Below, piece after piece: positions 44,117 to 53,211 of a stretch of DNA of 64,000 nt. The DNA comes from Pontibacter liquoris (GTDB lineage: Bacteria > Bacteroidota > Bacteroidia > Cytophagales > Hymenobacteraceae): the NCBI RefSeq assembly GCF_022758235.1, contig NZ_JALEBG010000001.1, positions 3,038,001 through 3,102,000 of the forward strand. The letters run 5' to 3'. The notes under the pieces are model-generated. The model worked only from the letters and a program-made list of their open reading frames with translations. It searched no databases and was not told where the DNA came from. A program made the position numbers and the translations under genes. Numbering within the stretch: position 1 is the stretch's first letter; each line of letters begins with the position of its first letter.

Positions 44117-46929
44117 TAGCGTACGATTTCTACCCACCCTTTATACTTGCTGTGTGCTTTGGAAGGGTCTATGGTAAAGAATTCTACGTCTGCTTCGTAA
44201 TAATAGGTGCCGTCTGTCAGGCGATTCCCGTTTTTATCGGTGCCTGCCCAGTTAATGTACAAGCCTTCGCCACTTGTAACCGTACCACTGCTGTATACCA
44301 GCACTCCCCAACGGTCAAATACTTTAAAGTTCATGCTCTTCACAAAAGACGTACGCTTGTCTGGGCGGAATACATCATTGAGCCCATCGCCGTTCGGAGT
44401 AATGATGTTGGGCAGCATAAAGAAGATGCAGTTGTCTTTGCAAACTTCGTTGCTGCGGGGGCTTTCGTTTCCGGCCGCGTCGGTGGCTGTTACCTGATAG
44501 CAGCCGGCATAAGATTGTAAGCCGCTATGGGTGTACGTTGTTTCCTCGGTGGTACCAAGCTTGGTATAATCGGTATCGCCGGCTCCTTTAAAGTATACCG
44601 TATAGAAATCAATCTGGTCGGTACAATCCCCGGAGGTTTGCGGCACCCACGTCAGCACATTCTGATACGGCGGCTGGGTCGGGCTCTGGCTAAAGGCCGC
44701 GCAATCCAGCTGGTCTATACTTAGCTCCGGCGCACAGATAACCTTGGGCAGCGTTGCACATACTTCCTGGCTGTTGTTGCGCAAAGGCGCCGGCAAGCCG
44801 CTGATCTCGTAGGTGCCCACCGTCTGCACATAGTAGCAGTAGCTTTGTCCCCGCTGCAAAGGCGCGTTGCTAAAAGCGCCCCGATCGGTATAGGTGCCGC
44901 TGCTGGCCGTGGCGGTCACGCTGTCGATGAGCGTAAAGGTGCCATTCACCACCCGGAAGATGCGGTGCTTGAGCACTTCGTTTTTCCAGGGCACGTTGTA
45001 GGTCCAGTTCAGCACCAGGGCTTTTTCCTCGCCGGCAGCAGCCGTTATCTCCAGGCGCACACTCGATGCCTCGGTGCTGTCGCGCAGCACTGTTGGCTGC
45101 CCGCCAGCTGCCGGAGCATGGTAGAACTCCAGGCGATAGCGGAATGCTTTTTGGAGCGTGTTCAGGTTCTTATCCACATAGGTGGTATCGGTCATGGTAC
45201 GGCTGGAGAAGACCTGCTGGAAGCCGGTTCCTTTTTCCTGCCCCTCTTTGCGGTAGAGGCGGTACTCGAGCGGCGGCGTGAGCTTTGCTACATTCTCAGG
45301 GCGTGTCCATTTCACGGTGATCTGGCCAGTGGCCGCATCGGTCTTGTCTACCGTCACGTTGGTCAGGTACGGAATGTCGCGGTCTATGTCCACGCAGGCT
45401 TCGTTCGAGGCCAGGCTTTCGCCCCGCGCCGGCGAAGGGAACTGCGCATATATGATGTAGCAGTAATCCACACCCGCTTTCAGTCCGGCTCCCTGGTTAT
45501 CGTCTGTAAAGGTGGTCTGGTCGGGCTTCACTTCCGCAATCAGCACATAGCCCGTGCTGCTTGGCACCCCGGTCTGGCACACATCCGGCACAAAGCCCGA
45601 AGGTCCTTCGCGACGGTAAATACGAATCACAGCAGCGTTCTGGCAAATATACGGGTCCCAAGTCAGGGTTACGGTACGGTCGGCGCCGGTAGCCACCAGA
45701 TTTTGCGGCGGTGGCCCCACTACCCGGATATTCCAGGGCTGCAGGTCGGCCAGGGCATCCGTAATCGTATCGGTGGTGGTGCCCCCACCCGACAGGGCCC
45801 GGGGTACGATGGCCAGTGGCGGCCGCACATCGCGGGCTCTGAAAATAACCTGGTACGGCCGTTCTCGCACATCCTCACAATCTGTGGCCCAGCTAAAGGC
45901 ACCGCTGGCAGCGCCTTTCTGATCAGAGGTCTGCCGGAAAGTGGCTGGCGGCAATATACCGCTTGCCGCGCTCAGTTTAATTCTATCGCCGTCCACGTCG
46001 GTGGCCTGTACCACGCCCCGCAGGGTAGTGCCGGCCACAATACAGGTATCTTTCGGGGTAAGTTTAGGCGGGTGGTTTTCGGTTTCTTTTACAATGATCT
46101 GCATGTCGCGCACTACTTCGCCCAGCTTTACAGCACCATTGGCCGACACGCGCCATTCTTCCACCACAAAGGCTACGTTGTATTCTCCCTGCTTGCAGGG
46201 AGAATCCCAGATCAGCTGCCCCGTGTTCAGGTCCAGCGTCAGAAAAGCCGGGCCGGTCACATCGCTTGTCTGGCAGTTAAACGTACGGCTGGGCAGCGAG
46301 TAGCCGGGCACATCCATGATGCGGCCGGAGGCAGCATCGCGGCGCTGCGGCACCCGTAACTTAAACGCCAGGCTGTCGCCGTCGGGGTCGTAGGCGCCTG
46401 GGTTATGCACAAACGGCCGCCCCACGGCAGCCAGGTCAATAGGCGCTACAGTAAGTATAGGCGTGCTGTTAAAGCCGCGCAGCGCATTTATATTGATCGT
46501 AGTGGAAATGAAAAAGGAAACCTGGTCGGAAGGAGGGGCAATGTTGAGGATGTTACCGTTGCGGTTAATGCCATTCCAGGAGATGGTATAGCTGCCATCG
46601 GCCGGGTAGGTATATTCCCACTTAAAGATCTCTTTGTCGGTTACGTTTCCGATCGGGATCACCGCCAGACGGTCCACGATCTGGGTGGTGCCGTCGCCGT
46701 TATTGATGGTCACCTGCGGGTCCTCCGCCGTGGAGGCCTCGTTGGTGTACATGATCATGGTAAAGAAGAAGCGGCGCGGGTTTGGGTTAGGGGTGGTATC
46801 GCGCTTCGCGGTGATATCTCCTGCTCTGATGTGCGTAGCCTGTGCATCTGTAAAACAACCCAACAATAAGATCAACACCCACAACAGACTGCCATGCAGC
46901 AGATACCTCGTGCGTAAACTGTTTGGCAT
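44116..46929 (-). CDS. Gliding motility-associated/T9SS type B sorting domain protein
   Basis: A 937-residue secreted protein. A signal peptide (LLHGSLLWVLILLLGCFTDAQA, about residues 9-31) comes first. The N-terminal 380 residues are beta-sandwich modules, including a cadherin-like stretch (AYDPDGDSLAFKL). Several FnIII repeats follow (for example TLTWDPYICQNAAVIRIYR). The C-terminal domain from about NIITPNGDGLNDVFRP to GWVEIVR is the CHU_C/type B T9SS sorting domain, used by large adhesins and SprB-like gliding proteins. It is probably a cell-surface adhesin. The downstream DCC gene is translationally coupled to it. Confidence 0.92.
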   Translation of the reverse strand: MPNSLRTRYLLHGSLLWVLILLLGCFTDAQATHIRAGDITAKRDTTPNPNPRRFFFTMIMYTNEASTAEDPQVTINNGDGTTQIVDRLAVIPIGNVTDKEIFKWEYTYPADGSYTISWNGINRNGNILNIAPPSDQVSFFISTTININALRGFNSTPILTVAPIDLAAVGRPFVHNPGAYDPDGDSLAFKLRVPQRRDAASGRIMDVPGYSLPSRTFNCQTSDVTGPAFLTLDLNTGQLIWDSPCKQGEYNVAFVVEEWRVSANGAVKLGEVVRDMQIIVKETENHPPKLTPKDTCIVAGTTLRGVVQATDVDGDRIKLSAASGILPPATFRQTSDQKGAASGAFSWATDCEDVRERPYQVIFRARDVRPPLAIVPRALSGGGTTTDTITDALADLQPWNIRVVGPPPQNLVATGADRTVTLTWDPYICQNAAVIRIYRREGPSGFVPDVCQTGVPSSTGYVLIAEVKPDQTTFTDDNQGAGLKAGVDYCYIIYAQFPSPARGESLASNEACVDIDRDIPYLTNVTVDKTDAATGQITVKWTRPENVAKLTPPLEYRLYRKEGQEKGTGFQQVFSSRTMTDTTYVDKNLNTLQKAFRYRLEFYHAPAAGGQPTVLRDSTEASSVRLEITAAAGEEKALVLNWTYNVPWKNEVLKHRIFRVVNGTFTLIDSVTATASSGTYTDRGAFSNAPLQRGQSYCYYVQTVGTYEISGLPAPLRNNSQEVCATLPKVICAPELSIDQLDCAAFSQSPTQPPYQNVLTWVPQTSGDCTDQIDFYTVYFKGAGDTDYTKLGTTEETTYTHSGLQSYAGCYQVTATDAAGNESPRSNEVCKDNCIFFMLPNIITPNGDGLNDVFRPDKRTSFVKSMNFKVFDRWGVLVYSSGTVTSGEGLYINWAGTDKNGNRLTDGTYYYEADVEFFTIDPSKAHSKYKGWVEIVR

Positions 46930-46978
46930 ACAAGTAGGTTTAGGCGGTAGAATGAAGTATAAAGTAAACTAAATTTTT

Positions 46979-47014
46979 TAAGAATATAGTATGACCAGTA
47001 AGAATATAGTATGA
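46979..47014. repeat. Two tandem copies of TAAGAATATAGTATGA
   Basis: Exact 16-bp copies at 46979-46994 and 46999-47014, with a 20-bp period, in the divergent spacer between the T9SS type B gene and sdhC. They could be operator half-sites or a simple duplication. Confidence 0.6.
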
Positions 47015-47100
47015 ACAAGCGGCTATTCTGCGGGTTATAGAATAAAGGTTTTTTGTCCTACGGATTCCAATTTAGATTGATTCAAAATATGAGCCCAAAA

Positions 47101-47131
47101 TTGTTTTATATAAGGACCACATGTACCTTTG
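47101..47131 (+). promoter_or_regulatory. sdhCAB promoter
   Basis: TTG (47101-47103), a 20-nt spacer and TACCTTTG (47124-47131) match the Bacteroidota consensus. The predicted transcription start is about 35 nt before the sdhC ATG. Confidence 0.6.
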
Positions 47132-47173
47132 GGAATTAAAAAAGCATCATTCTATAACCTTTAACAAATACAG

Positions 47174-47854
47174 ATGAATTGGTTTACTAAAACGTTTTCC
47201 AGTACAGTTGGGCGGAAGATCGTGATGTCTATCACGGGGCTTTTCCTTTGCTCGTTCTTAGTTATTCACCTGCTGGGCAACCTGCAGTTATTCAAGGATG
47301 ATGGCGGCGAAGCATTTAACCTCTATTCTAATTTCATGGCCCATAATGGCATTATCCGCACCATGGAATGGGTACTTTTAGCAGGCTTTGCTTTTCACAT
47401 CTACGATGCCCTGGTGCTTACCCGCCGCAATCAGGCTGCCCGGCCAGTAAACTATGCCAGCAACCATCCGGAGCAGAACAGCTCGTGGGCATCCCGCAAC
47501 ATGGGCCTCCTGGGCACGGTTATCCTGGTTTTCCTTATCATTCACCTCTACAACTTCCTGATCCCGGCCCGCTTTGATGGCCTGGAGCCGGTAAACATCA
47601 ACGATGTAGAGTATGAGAACCTGTATGCGCAGGTGGTGTATGCCTTTAAGCAGTGGTGGTATGTGCTGATCTATGTTCTGGGCATGATTGCGTTGGCCTA
47701 CCACCTGATCCACGGTTTCCAAAGTGCCTTCCAGTCACTGGGGCTTAACCACAAGAAGTATATGCCTTTTATTCAGGTGTTCGGCGTGGCTTTCTCCATT
47801 ATTGTTTGCCTGGGATTTATGGCCATACCCTTGTATTTCTTCTTCTTTGTGTAA
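47174..47854 (+). CDS. sdhC: Succinate dehydrogenase/fumarate reductase cytochrome b subunit
   Basis: The 226-residue membrane anchor of complex II, of the single-subunit (b558-like) type with five hydrophobic helices. Conserved helix-linked histidines occur in LFLCSFLVIHLLGN, FAFHIYDALVLTRR, VFLIIHLYNFLI and ALAYHLIHGFQSAFQ, suited to two haem b groups. It anchors SdhA and SdhB and passes electrons to menaquinone. It leads sdhCAB with a consensus promoter just upstream. Confidence 0.95.
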   Translation: MNWFTKTFSSTVGRKIVMSITGLFLCSFLVIHLLGNLQLFKDDGGEAFNLYSNFMAHNGIIRTMEWVLLAGFAFHIYDALVLTRRNQAARPVNYASNHPEQNSSWASRNMGLLGTVILVFLIIHLYNFLIPARFDGLEPVNINDVEYENLYAQVVYAFKQWWYVLIYVLGMIALAYHLIHGFQSAFQSLGLNHKKYMPFIQVFGVAFSIIVCLGFMAIPLYFFFFV

Positions 47855-47876
47855 ATAATAACTTGCTATAGTTGCT

Positions 47877-49811
47877 ATGATATTAGATTCAAAAATCCCG
47901 GAAGGCCCGCTGGCCCAGAAGTGGGATAAGCATAAATTTGATGTGAAGTTGGTAAATCCGGCCAACAAGCGTAAATACGAAATTATTGTAGTAGGCACCG
48001 GACTGGCCGGCGCTTCTGCGGCAGCTACCCTGGGCGAGCTTGGCTATAATGTAAAAGCTTTCTGCTTCCAGGACTCCCCGCGCCGGGCGCACTCGATTGC
48101 CGCTCAGGGCGGTATCAACGCAGCCAAGAACTACCAGAACGACGGAGACTCTGTTTTCCGTCTTTTCTACGATACGATAAAAGGAGGCGACTACCGCTCC
48201 CGCGAGGCAAACACTTACCGCCTGGCCCAGGTATCGGTTGATATTATTGACCAGTGTGTGGCGCAGGGTGTTCCGTTTGCGCGCGAGTACGGCGGCCTGC
48301 TGGCTAACCGTTCATTCGGTGGTGCCCAGGTATCACGTACGTTCTACGCCCGCGGCCAAACCGGACAGCAGTTGTTACTGGGTGCTTACTCGGCCCTGAA
48401 CCGCCAGATCGCTTATGGCAAGGTAAAAATGTTCCCGCGCACGGAGATGCTGGACCTGGTAGTAGTGGATGGCCAGGCACGCGGCATTGTGGTGCGCAAC
48501 CTAATCACAGGTGCGATCGAATCGCATAGCGCGCATGCCGTGGTGCTGGCTACCGGCGGATACGGCAACGTATTCTTCCTGTCTACCAACGCCATGGGCT
48601 CTAACGCCACTGCAGCATGGCGGGCACACAAAAAAGGTGCTTTGTTCGCTAACCCATGCTATACCCAGATTCACCCTACCTGCATCCCGGTATCCGGTGA
48701 GCACCAGTCCAAGCTAACGCTCATGTCCGAGTCGCTGCGCAACGACGGCCGTGTATGGGTGCCTAAAACCGCTGAAATTGCCCAACGCCTGCGCAAAGGC
48801 GAGATAAAGGTGAGCGATATTCCGGAAGCAGACCGTGATTATTACCTGGAGCGTAAGTACCCGGCCTTCGGTAACCTGGTGCCGCGTGATGTGGCCTCCC
48901 GTAACGCCAAGCTGGTGTGCGACGAAGGCCGTGGCGTAGGTGCTTCGGGACTAGCCGTGTTCCTGGACTTTGCTGAAGCGATCAACCGCGACGGCCTGGC
49001 CACGATCAGCGCCAAGTATGGCAACCTCTTCGAGATGTATGAAAAGATCACCGACGAGAACCCTTACGAGCGCCCGATGCGCATTTACCCGGCCGTGCAC
49101 TATACCATGGGTGGCCTGTGGGTAGACTATAACCTGATGACCAACGTGCCGGGTCTCTACGCCACCGGCGAGTGTAATTTCTCCGATCACGGCGCTAACC
49201 GCCTGGGCGCATCCGCCCTGATGCAAGGCCTAGCCGATGGTTACTTTGTGATACCGTATACCATAGGAGATTACCTGGCCCGCATGCCATATACCAAAGT
49301 GCCGACCGATCATCCTGCCTTTAAAGAAGCAGAGCAGGCGGTAATTGCTAAAAACAATCAGTTGCTGTCTATCCAGGGTACCCGTACCGTGGATGAGTTC
49401 CATAAAGCGCTGGGCCACATTATGTGGGAAAACTGCGGTATGGCGCGTAATGCCGAAGGCTTGACCTACGCCAGGCAGGCGATCCGCCAGCTGCGCGAGG
49501 AGTTCTGGCGTGATGTGAAAGTAACGGGTGTAAACGAAGAGCTGAACCAGACCCTGGAGAAAGCCAACCGTGTGGCCGATTTCCTGGAGCTTGGCGAACT
49601 GATGGTAGAAGATGCCCTGCACCGGAACGAGTCCTGCGGCGGCCACTTCCGGGAAGAGTATCAGACGCCGGAAAATGAAGCCCTGCGCGACGATGAGAAC
49701 TTTGCATATGTAGCTGCCTGGGAGTTTACAGGCGTAGGCAACGAGCCGGTGCTGCACAAAGAAGAGCTCAAGTTCGAGAATGTGAAGCTTACACAGCGTA
49801 GCTATAAGTAA
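47877..49811 (+). CDS. sdhA: Succinate dehydrogenase/fumarate reductase flavoprotein subunit
   Basis: The 644-residue catalytic subunit that oxidises succinate. The FAD-binding fold starts [22 protein letters not shown], and the covalent-FAD His lies in [18 protein letters not shown] near residue 75. Active-site blocks include [14 protein letters not shown] with the dehydrogenase His, and [22 protein letters not shown]. The length and sequence fit the sdhC-b558 type complex. It starts 22 nt after sdhC. The 142-nt gap before sdhB is filled by inverted low-complexity repeats. Confidence 0.97.
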   Translation: MILDSKIPEGPLAQKWDKHKFDVKLVNPANKRKYEIIVVGTGLAGASAAATLGELGYNVKAFCFQDSPRRAHSIAAQGGINAAKNYQNDGDSVFRLFYDTIKGGDYRSREANTYRLAQVSVDIIDQCVAQGVPFAREYGGLLANRSFGGAQVSRTFYARGQTGQQLLLGAYSALNRQIAYGKVKMFPRTEMLDLVVVDGQARGIVVRNLITGAIESHSAHAVVLATGGYGNVFFLSTNAMGSNATAAWRAHKKGALFANPCYTQIHPTCIPVSGEHQSKLTLMSESLRNDGRVWVPKTAEIAQRLRKGEIKVSDIPEADRDYYLERKYPAFGNLVPRDVASRNAKLVCDEGRGVGASGLAVFLDFAEAINRDGLATISAKYGNLFEMYEKITDENPYERPMRIYPAVHYTMGGLWVDYNLMTNVPGLYATGECNFSDHGANRLGASALMQGLADGYFVIPYTIGDYLARMPYTKVPTDHPAFKEAEQAVIAKNNQLLSIQGTRTVDEFHKALGHIMWENCGMARNAEGLTYARQAIRQLREEFWRDVKVTGVNEELNQTLEKANRVADFLELGELMVEDALHRNESCGGHFREEYQTPENEALRDDENFAYVAAWEFTGVGNEPVLHKEELKFENVKLTQRSYK

Positions 49812-49814
49812 AAT

Positions 49815-49943
49815 AATTAATGACGAATTCAGAATTACGAATTACGAATACAGATAAGCTGGCCGGGAAGTATAACTCTCCGATTTCTCTGAATCATAAT
49901 TTAAGGTTCTCAATTCGAAATTGTTAATTCGTAATTCTTAATT
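49815..49943. repeat. Inverted AATTACGAATT-type repeats within the sdh operon
   Basis: The left arm (49815-49849) contains GAATTACGAATTACGAAT, and the right arm (49913-49943) is a close inverted copy (AATTCGAAATTGTTAATTCGTAATTCTTAATT region). They separate sdhA from sdhB and can pair in the mRNA. They may affect decay or relative expression. Confidence 0.6.
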
Positions 49944-49953
49944 GAAAAATAAG

Positions 49954-50739
49954 ATGGCTGGAAGTAATCCAAATGCTAAACCAATGGACCTGACACTCAA
50001 GGTTTGGCGCCAAAAAGATAGAAATTCAGCGGGTCAGCTGGTTACATACCCTGTAAAAGGCATTTCCCCGGACATGTCGTTCCTCGAGATGCTGGACGTA
50101 CTGAACGAAGACCTGCTGCGCAGTGGCCAGGAGCCCATTGCGTTTGACCACGACTGCCGCGAAGGTATCTGCGGTATGTGCAGCCTGTTCATCAACGGGC
50201 GCGCACACGGCCCGGAGCGGGGCACCACCACCTGCCAGCTGCACATGCGCCACTTCAACGATGGCGATACCATCACGATCGAGCCTTGGCGGGCAGCTGC
50301 TTTCCCGGTGCATAAAGACCTGGTAGTAGACCGGTCTGCCTTCGACCGTATTCAGCAGGCCGGCGGTTACGTTTCGGTGAACACAGGCGGTGTTCCGGAT
50401 GCCAACGAGATCCTGATCCCGAAAACTATTGCCGACAAGGCCTTTGATGCGGCGACCTGTATCCAGTGCGGCGCATGTGTAGCGGCCTGCAAGAATGCCT
50501 CTGCCATGCTGTTTGTATCGGCTAAGGTATCGCAGCTGGCTATGCTACCGCAAGGCAAAGTAGAGCGCCAGACGCGTGTGGAGAACATGGTGGCCCAAAT
50601 GGACATCGAAGGCTTCGGCTCCTGCACCACCATCGGCTCGTGCGCGGCAGAATGCCCGGTAGGTATTTCGCTGGAGAACATTGCCATGCTCAGAAGAGAG
50701 TATATCTCGGCGAAAGCAACTTCTGAACACTTAGCATAG
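49954..50739 (+). CDS. sdhB: Succinate dehydrogenase/fumarate reductase iron-sulfur subunit
   Basis: The 261-residue electron-transfer subunit. I chose ATG at 49954 ([20 protein letters not shown]) over an in-frame TTG at 49942. The [2Fe-2S] ligands are in [16 protein letters not shown] plus the later CQLHM; [4Fe-4S] and [3Fe-4S] ligands are in [15 protein letters not shown] and in [16 protein letters not shown]. It carries electrons from SdhA to SdhC and ends the operon; a terminator follows. Confidence 0.97.
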   Translation: MAGSNPNAKPMDLTLKVWRQKDRNSAGQLVTYPVKGISPDMSFLEMLDVLNEDLLRSGQEPIAFDHDCREGICGMCSLFINGRAHGPERGTTTCQLHMRHFNDGDTITIEPWRAAAFPVHKDLVVDRSAFDRIQQAGGYVSVNTGGVPDANEILIPKTIADKAFDAATCIQCGACVAACKNASAMLFVSAKVSQLAMLPQGKVERQTRVENMVAQMDIEGFGSCTTIGSCAAECPVGISLENIAMLRREYISAKATSEHLA

Positions 50740-50755
50740 GTGCTGCTATAGTATA

Positions 50756-50797
50756 CAAAAAAGGCGAGGCAGTTTTGTCCTCGCCTTTTTTGTTTTA
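50756..50797 (+). terminator. Terminator of sdhCAB
   Basis: CAAAAAAGGCGAGG and CCTCGCCTTTTTTG form a 14-bp perfect stem with a 9-nt loop, followed by TTTTAG. Confidence 0.9.
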
Positions 50798-50909
50798 GCT
50801 TTATTGCGCTTAACTAAAGTATAAAGGAAGTATAAGACCTGAAACAGCAGCAACGATCAAACTTTACAACCTGCTTCCAGTTAACTAAAGAAATCAAAGA
50901 AAGCACTAC

Positions 50910-51434
50910 ATGATCACCATCATATCGGGTACCAACAGGCCCGGCTCTACCTCCCGGGCTATCGCAGAACTTTATGCGCGCATGCTCTCGGAGCGGGGCA
51001 TTGCAAACCGCATCCTGGACCTGGCAGATCTGCCTCCCGATTTCACGTCCACTGCCCTCTACGATTATACCGGCAAAAACGAAGCCTTTAACAAGCTCAC
51101 AGGTATGATCGCTTCCGCTGAAAAAATTGTGTTCATCGTGCCGGAGTATAACAGCTCCTACCCTGGCGTACTGAAGGCGTTTATCGACGGGCTCGATTAT
51201 CCTTTTTCTTTTAAAGACAAGAAAGCAGCCCTGGTCGGATTATCGTCCGGCATGCAGGGCAGCGGGCTGGCGCTGAGCCACCTGACCGATGTGCTCAATT
51301 ACCTGGGTATGCATGTGCTGGCAACACGCTTAAAACTGGCCCATATCGAAAAGAACTTCGACGGCACCACCATCACCAACAAGTTGTACCAGGAGCTGTT
51401 TGAGCAGCAGGTAGAGCAGTTCATCCGGTTTTAA
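50910..51434 (+). CDS. NAD(P)H-dependent FMN reductase
   Basis: A 174-residue flavodoxin-like reductase. It opens MITIISGTNRPGSTSRAIAEL with the FMN phosphate loop, has IVPEYNSSYPGVLKAFIDGLDY near residue 78 (FMN isoalloxazine site) and KKAALVGLSSGMQGSGLALSHL near 108. It reduces FMN or quinone/azo-type substrates using NAD(P)H; the physiological partner is unknown. It faces ftsZ, with a bidirectional terminator between. Confidence 0.9.
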   Translation: MITIISGTNRPGSTSRAIAELYARMLSERGIANRILDLADLPPDFTSTALYDYTGKNEAFNKLTGMIASAEKIVFIVPEYNSSYPGVLKAFIDGLDYPFSFKDKKAALVGLSSGMQGSGLALSHLTDVLNYLGMHVLATRLKLAHIEKNFDGTTITNKLYQELFEQQVEQFIRF

Positions 51435-51592
51435 ACACCCGCAATGCTGCTGAGGCACACTTTAACGCAGCTGCTATACTGCTTATACCTGTGCTTTATA
51501 CTTGTGCTGCCAGATATGACCGTTGTAAAGCTGTATAGCGTTTCCGGGCCATCATTTCCTTTTCTAACCAGCGGTCGTATCATCAAGCACCT

Positions 51593-51644
51593 ATAAAACA
51601 AAAGCGCCTGCTATTACTAGCAGGCGCTTTTGTTTTATACTTCG
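51593..51644. terminator. Bidirectional terminator between FMN reductase gene and ftsZ
   Basis: Perfect 20-bp arms (51593-51612 and 51619-51638) around a 6-nt loop with core AAAGCGCCTGCT. The right end continues into TATACTT (to 51644); the left end has CCTATA in its place, an apparently decayed AAGTATA partner. Confidence 0.85.
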
Positions 51645-51654
51645 AAGAAACGGA

Positions 51655-53187
51655 CTAGTCCACGTTATCGTGCAGGAAACGATTGTCGCCTAGTATCTCG
51701 TTGTCGTCGTTCAGGTTGAAGCGGGAGATGTTACGCTCCGAAGAATGCGCTACCCGGTCCAGGGCCACATTGCGGCGCAGGTAAGCCGGCACATCCAATT
51801 TCTCTTTGATGACTTCCGAAGTGATCTCAGAGCTCAGCATACGCAGGCGCTCGCGGCGCTCCTCGGCACGGCGCTGCATCAGCTCGCGCTCCTCTGCCAG
51901 GCGTGTTGCCTCGCGGGCAGCCTTGTCTTCCTCACGGGCGGCATACGCGTCGTGCTGCATGTTGCCATCCAGCTCGAACACTACGCGCTGCGGCTGCTCT
52001 ACTGGCCGGCGAACAGGCTCAAAGCTTTGCTGCTGCGCAGGTGCTTGTGGCTGTACAGCAGTTGGCTGCGGCGGTGTGGGCACCGGTGCTACCGTAGGGC
52101 GGCTTACAAAAGCGGCAGGATCTGCTACTTCTGGTTTTACCGGCTCAGCTACCTCAATTTTTTTTTGGCTATCCAGGTCAAATACCGTCTTCTTTGGCTC
52201 AATAATGCTTTCGGCATCACTTGCAAAGCCCGTAGCGATCACGGTTACCCGGATGCTCTGGCCCAGCGAGGAGTCAATACCATGGCCGAAAATAACTTCC
52301 GCTTCCTGGCCTGCTTTATCCTGGATATACTCTGTGATCTCGGTCAGTTCATCCATTTCCAGTTCGGCCTGTTCGCCGGACATAATAGAAAGCAGGATCT
52401 TCTGGGCACCATGAATGTCGGTGTTGTTGAGCAGCGGAGAAGAAAGCGCCTCTTCGGCAGCACGCAAGGCACGGCCTTCGCCCTCTGTTGTTGCAGAACC
52501 CATCACTGCAGCACCAGAGTCCTTCATCACCGTTTTTACGTCTTCAAAGTCCACGTTCACTTCTGCTGTCACCGTAATGATCTCAGCAATCGACTTGGCA
52601 GCCGTTGTCAGCACGTTATCGGCTTTGGCAAATGCCTCGCGGATGGTCAGGTTGCCAAACATCTCGCGCAGCTTGTCGTTGAGGATCACCAGGATCGTAT
52701 CGCAGTTGTCGCTTAGTTCCTTCACCCCGTTCTCGGCAGCAATTTTCTTCTTCTTGCCTTCAAAGGCAAAAGGAGCTGTTACGATACCTACTGTCAGGAT
52801 GCCCAGTTCTTTGGCAACTTTAGCAATGACCGGGGCTGCACCTGTACCGGTACCACCGCCCATACCAGCTGTAATGAACACCATTTTAGTGTCAGAACTC
52901 AGCATTTCCCGGATCTCCTCTTTGCTCTCAAGGGCGGCATGCTTCCCTTTTTCAGGGTTCGCTCCTGCCCCAAGTCCTTCCGTCAGGTTTTGGCCGATAG
53001 CAAGTTTGTTTGGAACGCTGCTACTCTTAAGGGCCTGGGCATCGGTGTTACAAATGATAAACTCGACATCTTTAATGCCTTGGTTATACATGTGATTCAC
53101 CGCGTTGCTACCACCGCCCCCGACGCCAATCACCTTGATGATGGACTTACTGCTGGCTGGTAAGTCAAAAGTGTACATTGAAGTCAT
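51655..53187 (-). CDS. ftsZ: Cell division protein FtsZ
   Basis: Tubulin-like GTPase that forms the division ring. The 510-residue protein has GVGGGGSNAVNHMY near residue 22, the GTP loop GMGGGTGTGAAPVIAKVAKE near 108, and NVDFEDVKTVM and GSATTEGEGRA in the T7/C-terminal part. Residues about 320-440 are a Pro/Gln/Glu-rich linker. The FtsA-binding peptide is DVPAYLRRN, followed by a further 38 or so residues ending NRFLHDNVD, a longer tail than in most phyla. It is the last gene of the cluster, 24 nt after ftsA. Confidence 0.98.
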   Translation of the reverse strand: MTSMYTFDLPASSKSIIKVIGVGGGGSNAVNHMYNQGIKDVEFIICNTDAQALKSSSVPNKLAIGQNLTEGLGAGANPEKGKHAALESKEEIREMLSSDTKMVFITAGMGGGTGTGAAPVIAKVAKELGILTVGIVTAPFAFEGKKKKIAAENGVKELSDNCDTILVILNDKLREMFGNLTIREAFAKADNVLTTAAKSIAEIITVTAEVNVDFEDVKTVMKDSGAAVMGSATTEGEGRALRAAEEALSSPLLNNTDIHGAQKILLSIMSGEQAELEMDELTEITEYIQDKAGQEAEVIFGHGIDSSLGQSIRVTVIATGFASDAESIIEPKKTVFDLDSQKKIEVAEPVKPEVADPAAFVSRPTVAPVPTPPQPTAVQPQAPAQQQSFEPVRRPVEQPQRVVFELDGNMQHDAYAAREEDKAAREATRLAEERELMQRRAEERRERLRMLSSEITSEVIKEKLDVPAYLRRNVALDRVAHSSERNISRFNLNDDNEILGDNRFLHDNVD

Positions 53188-53211
53188 ACTAATTTCTCCT
53201 GCTCTAATGGG

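Noticed and set aside
44845..46359. A 504-codon plus-strand frame inside the T9SS type B gene
   Set aside because: It lies wholly antisense to a gene with clear FnIII and CHU_C domains; its composition (rich in His, Arg and Gly) and lack of motifs mark it as a shadow of the high-GC codon pattern.
51745..52716. A 323-codon plus-strand frame over ftsZ
   Set aside because: Antisense to ftsZ; it encodes Cys/Arg/Leu-rich sequence without any domain pattern.
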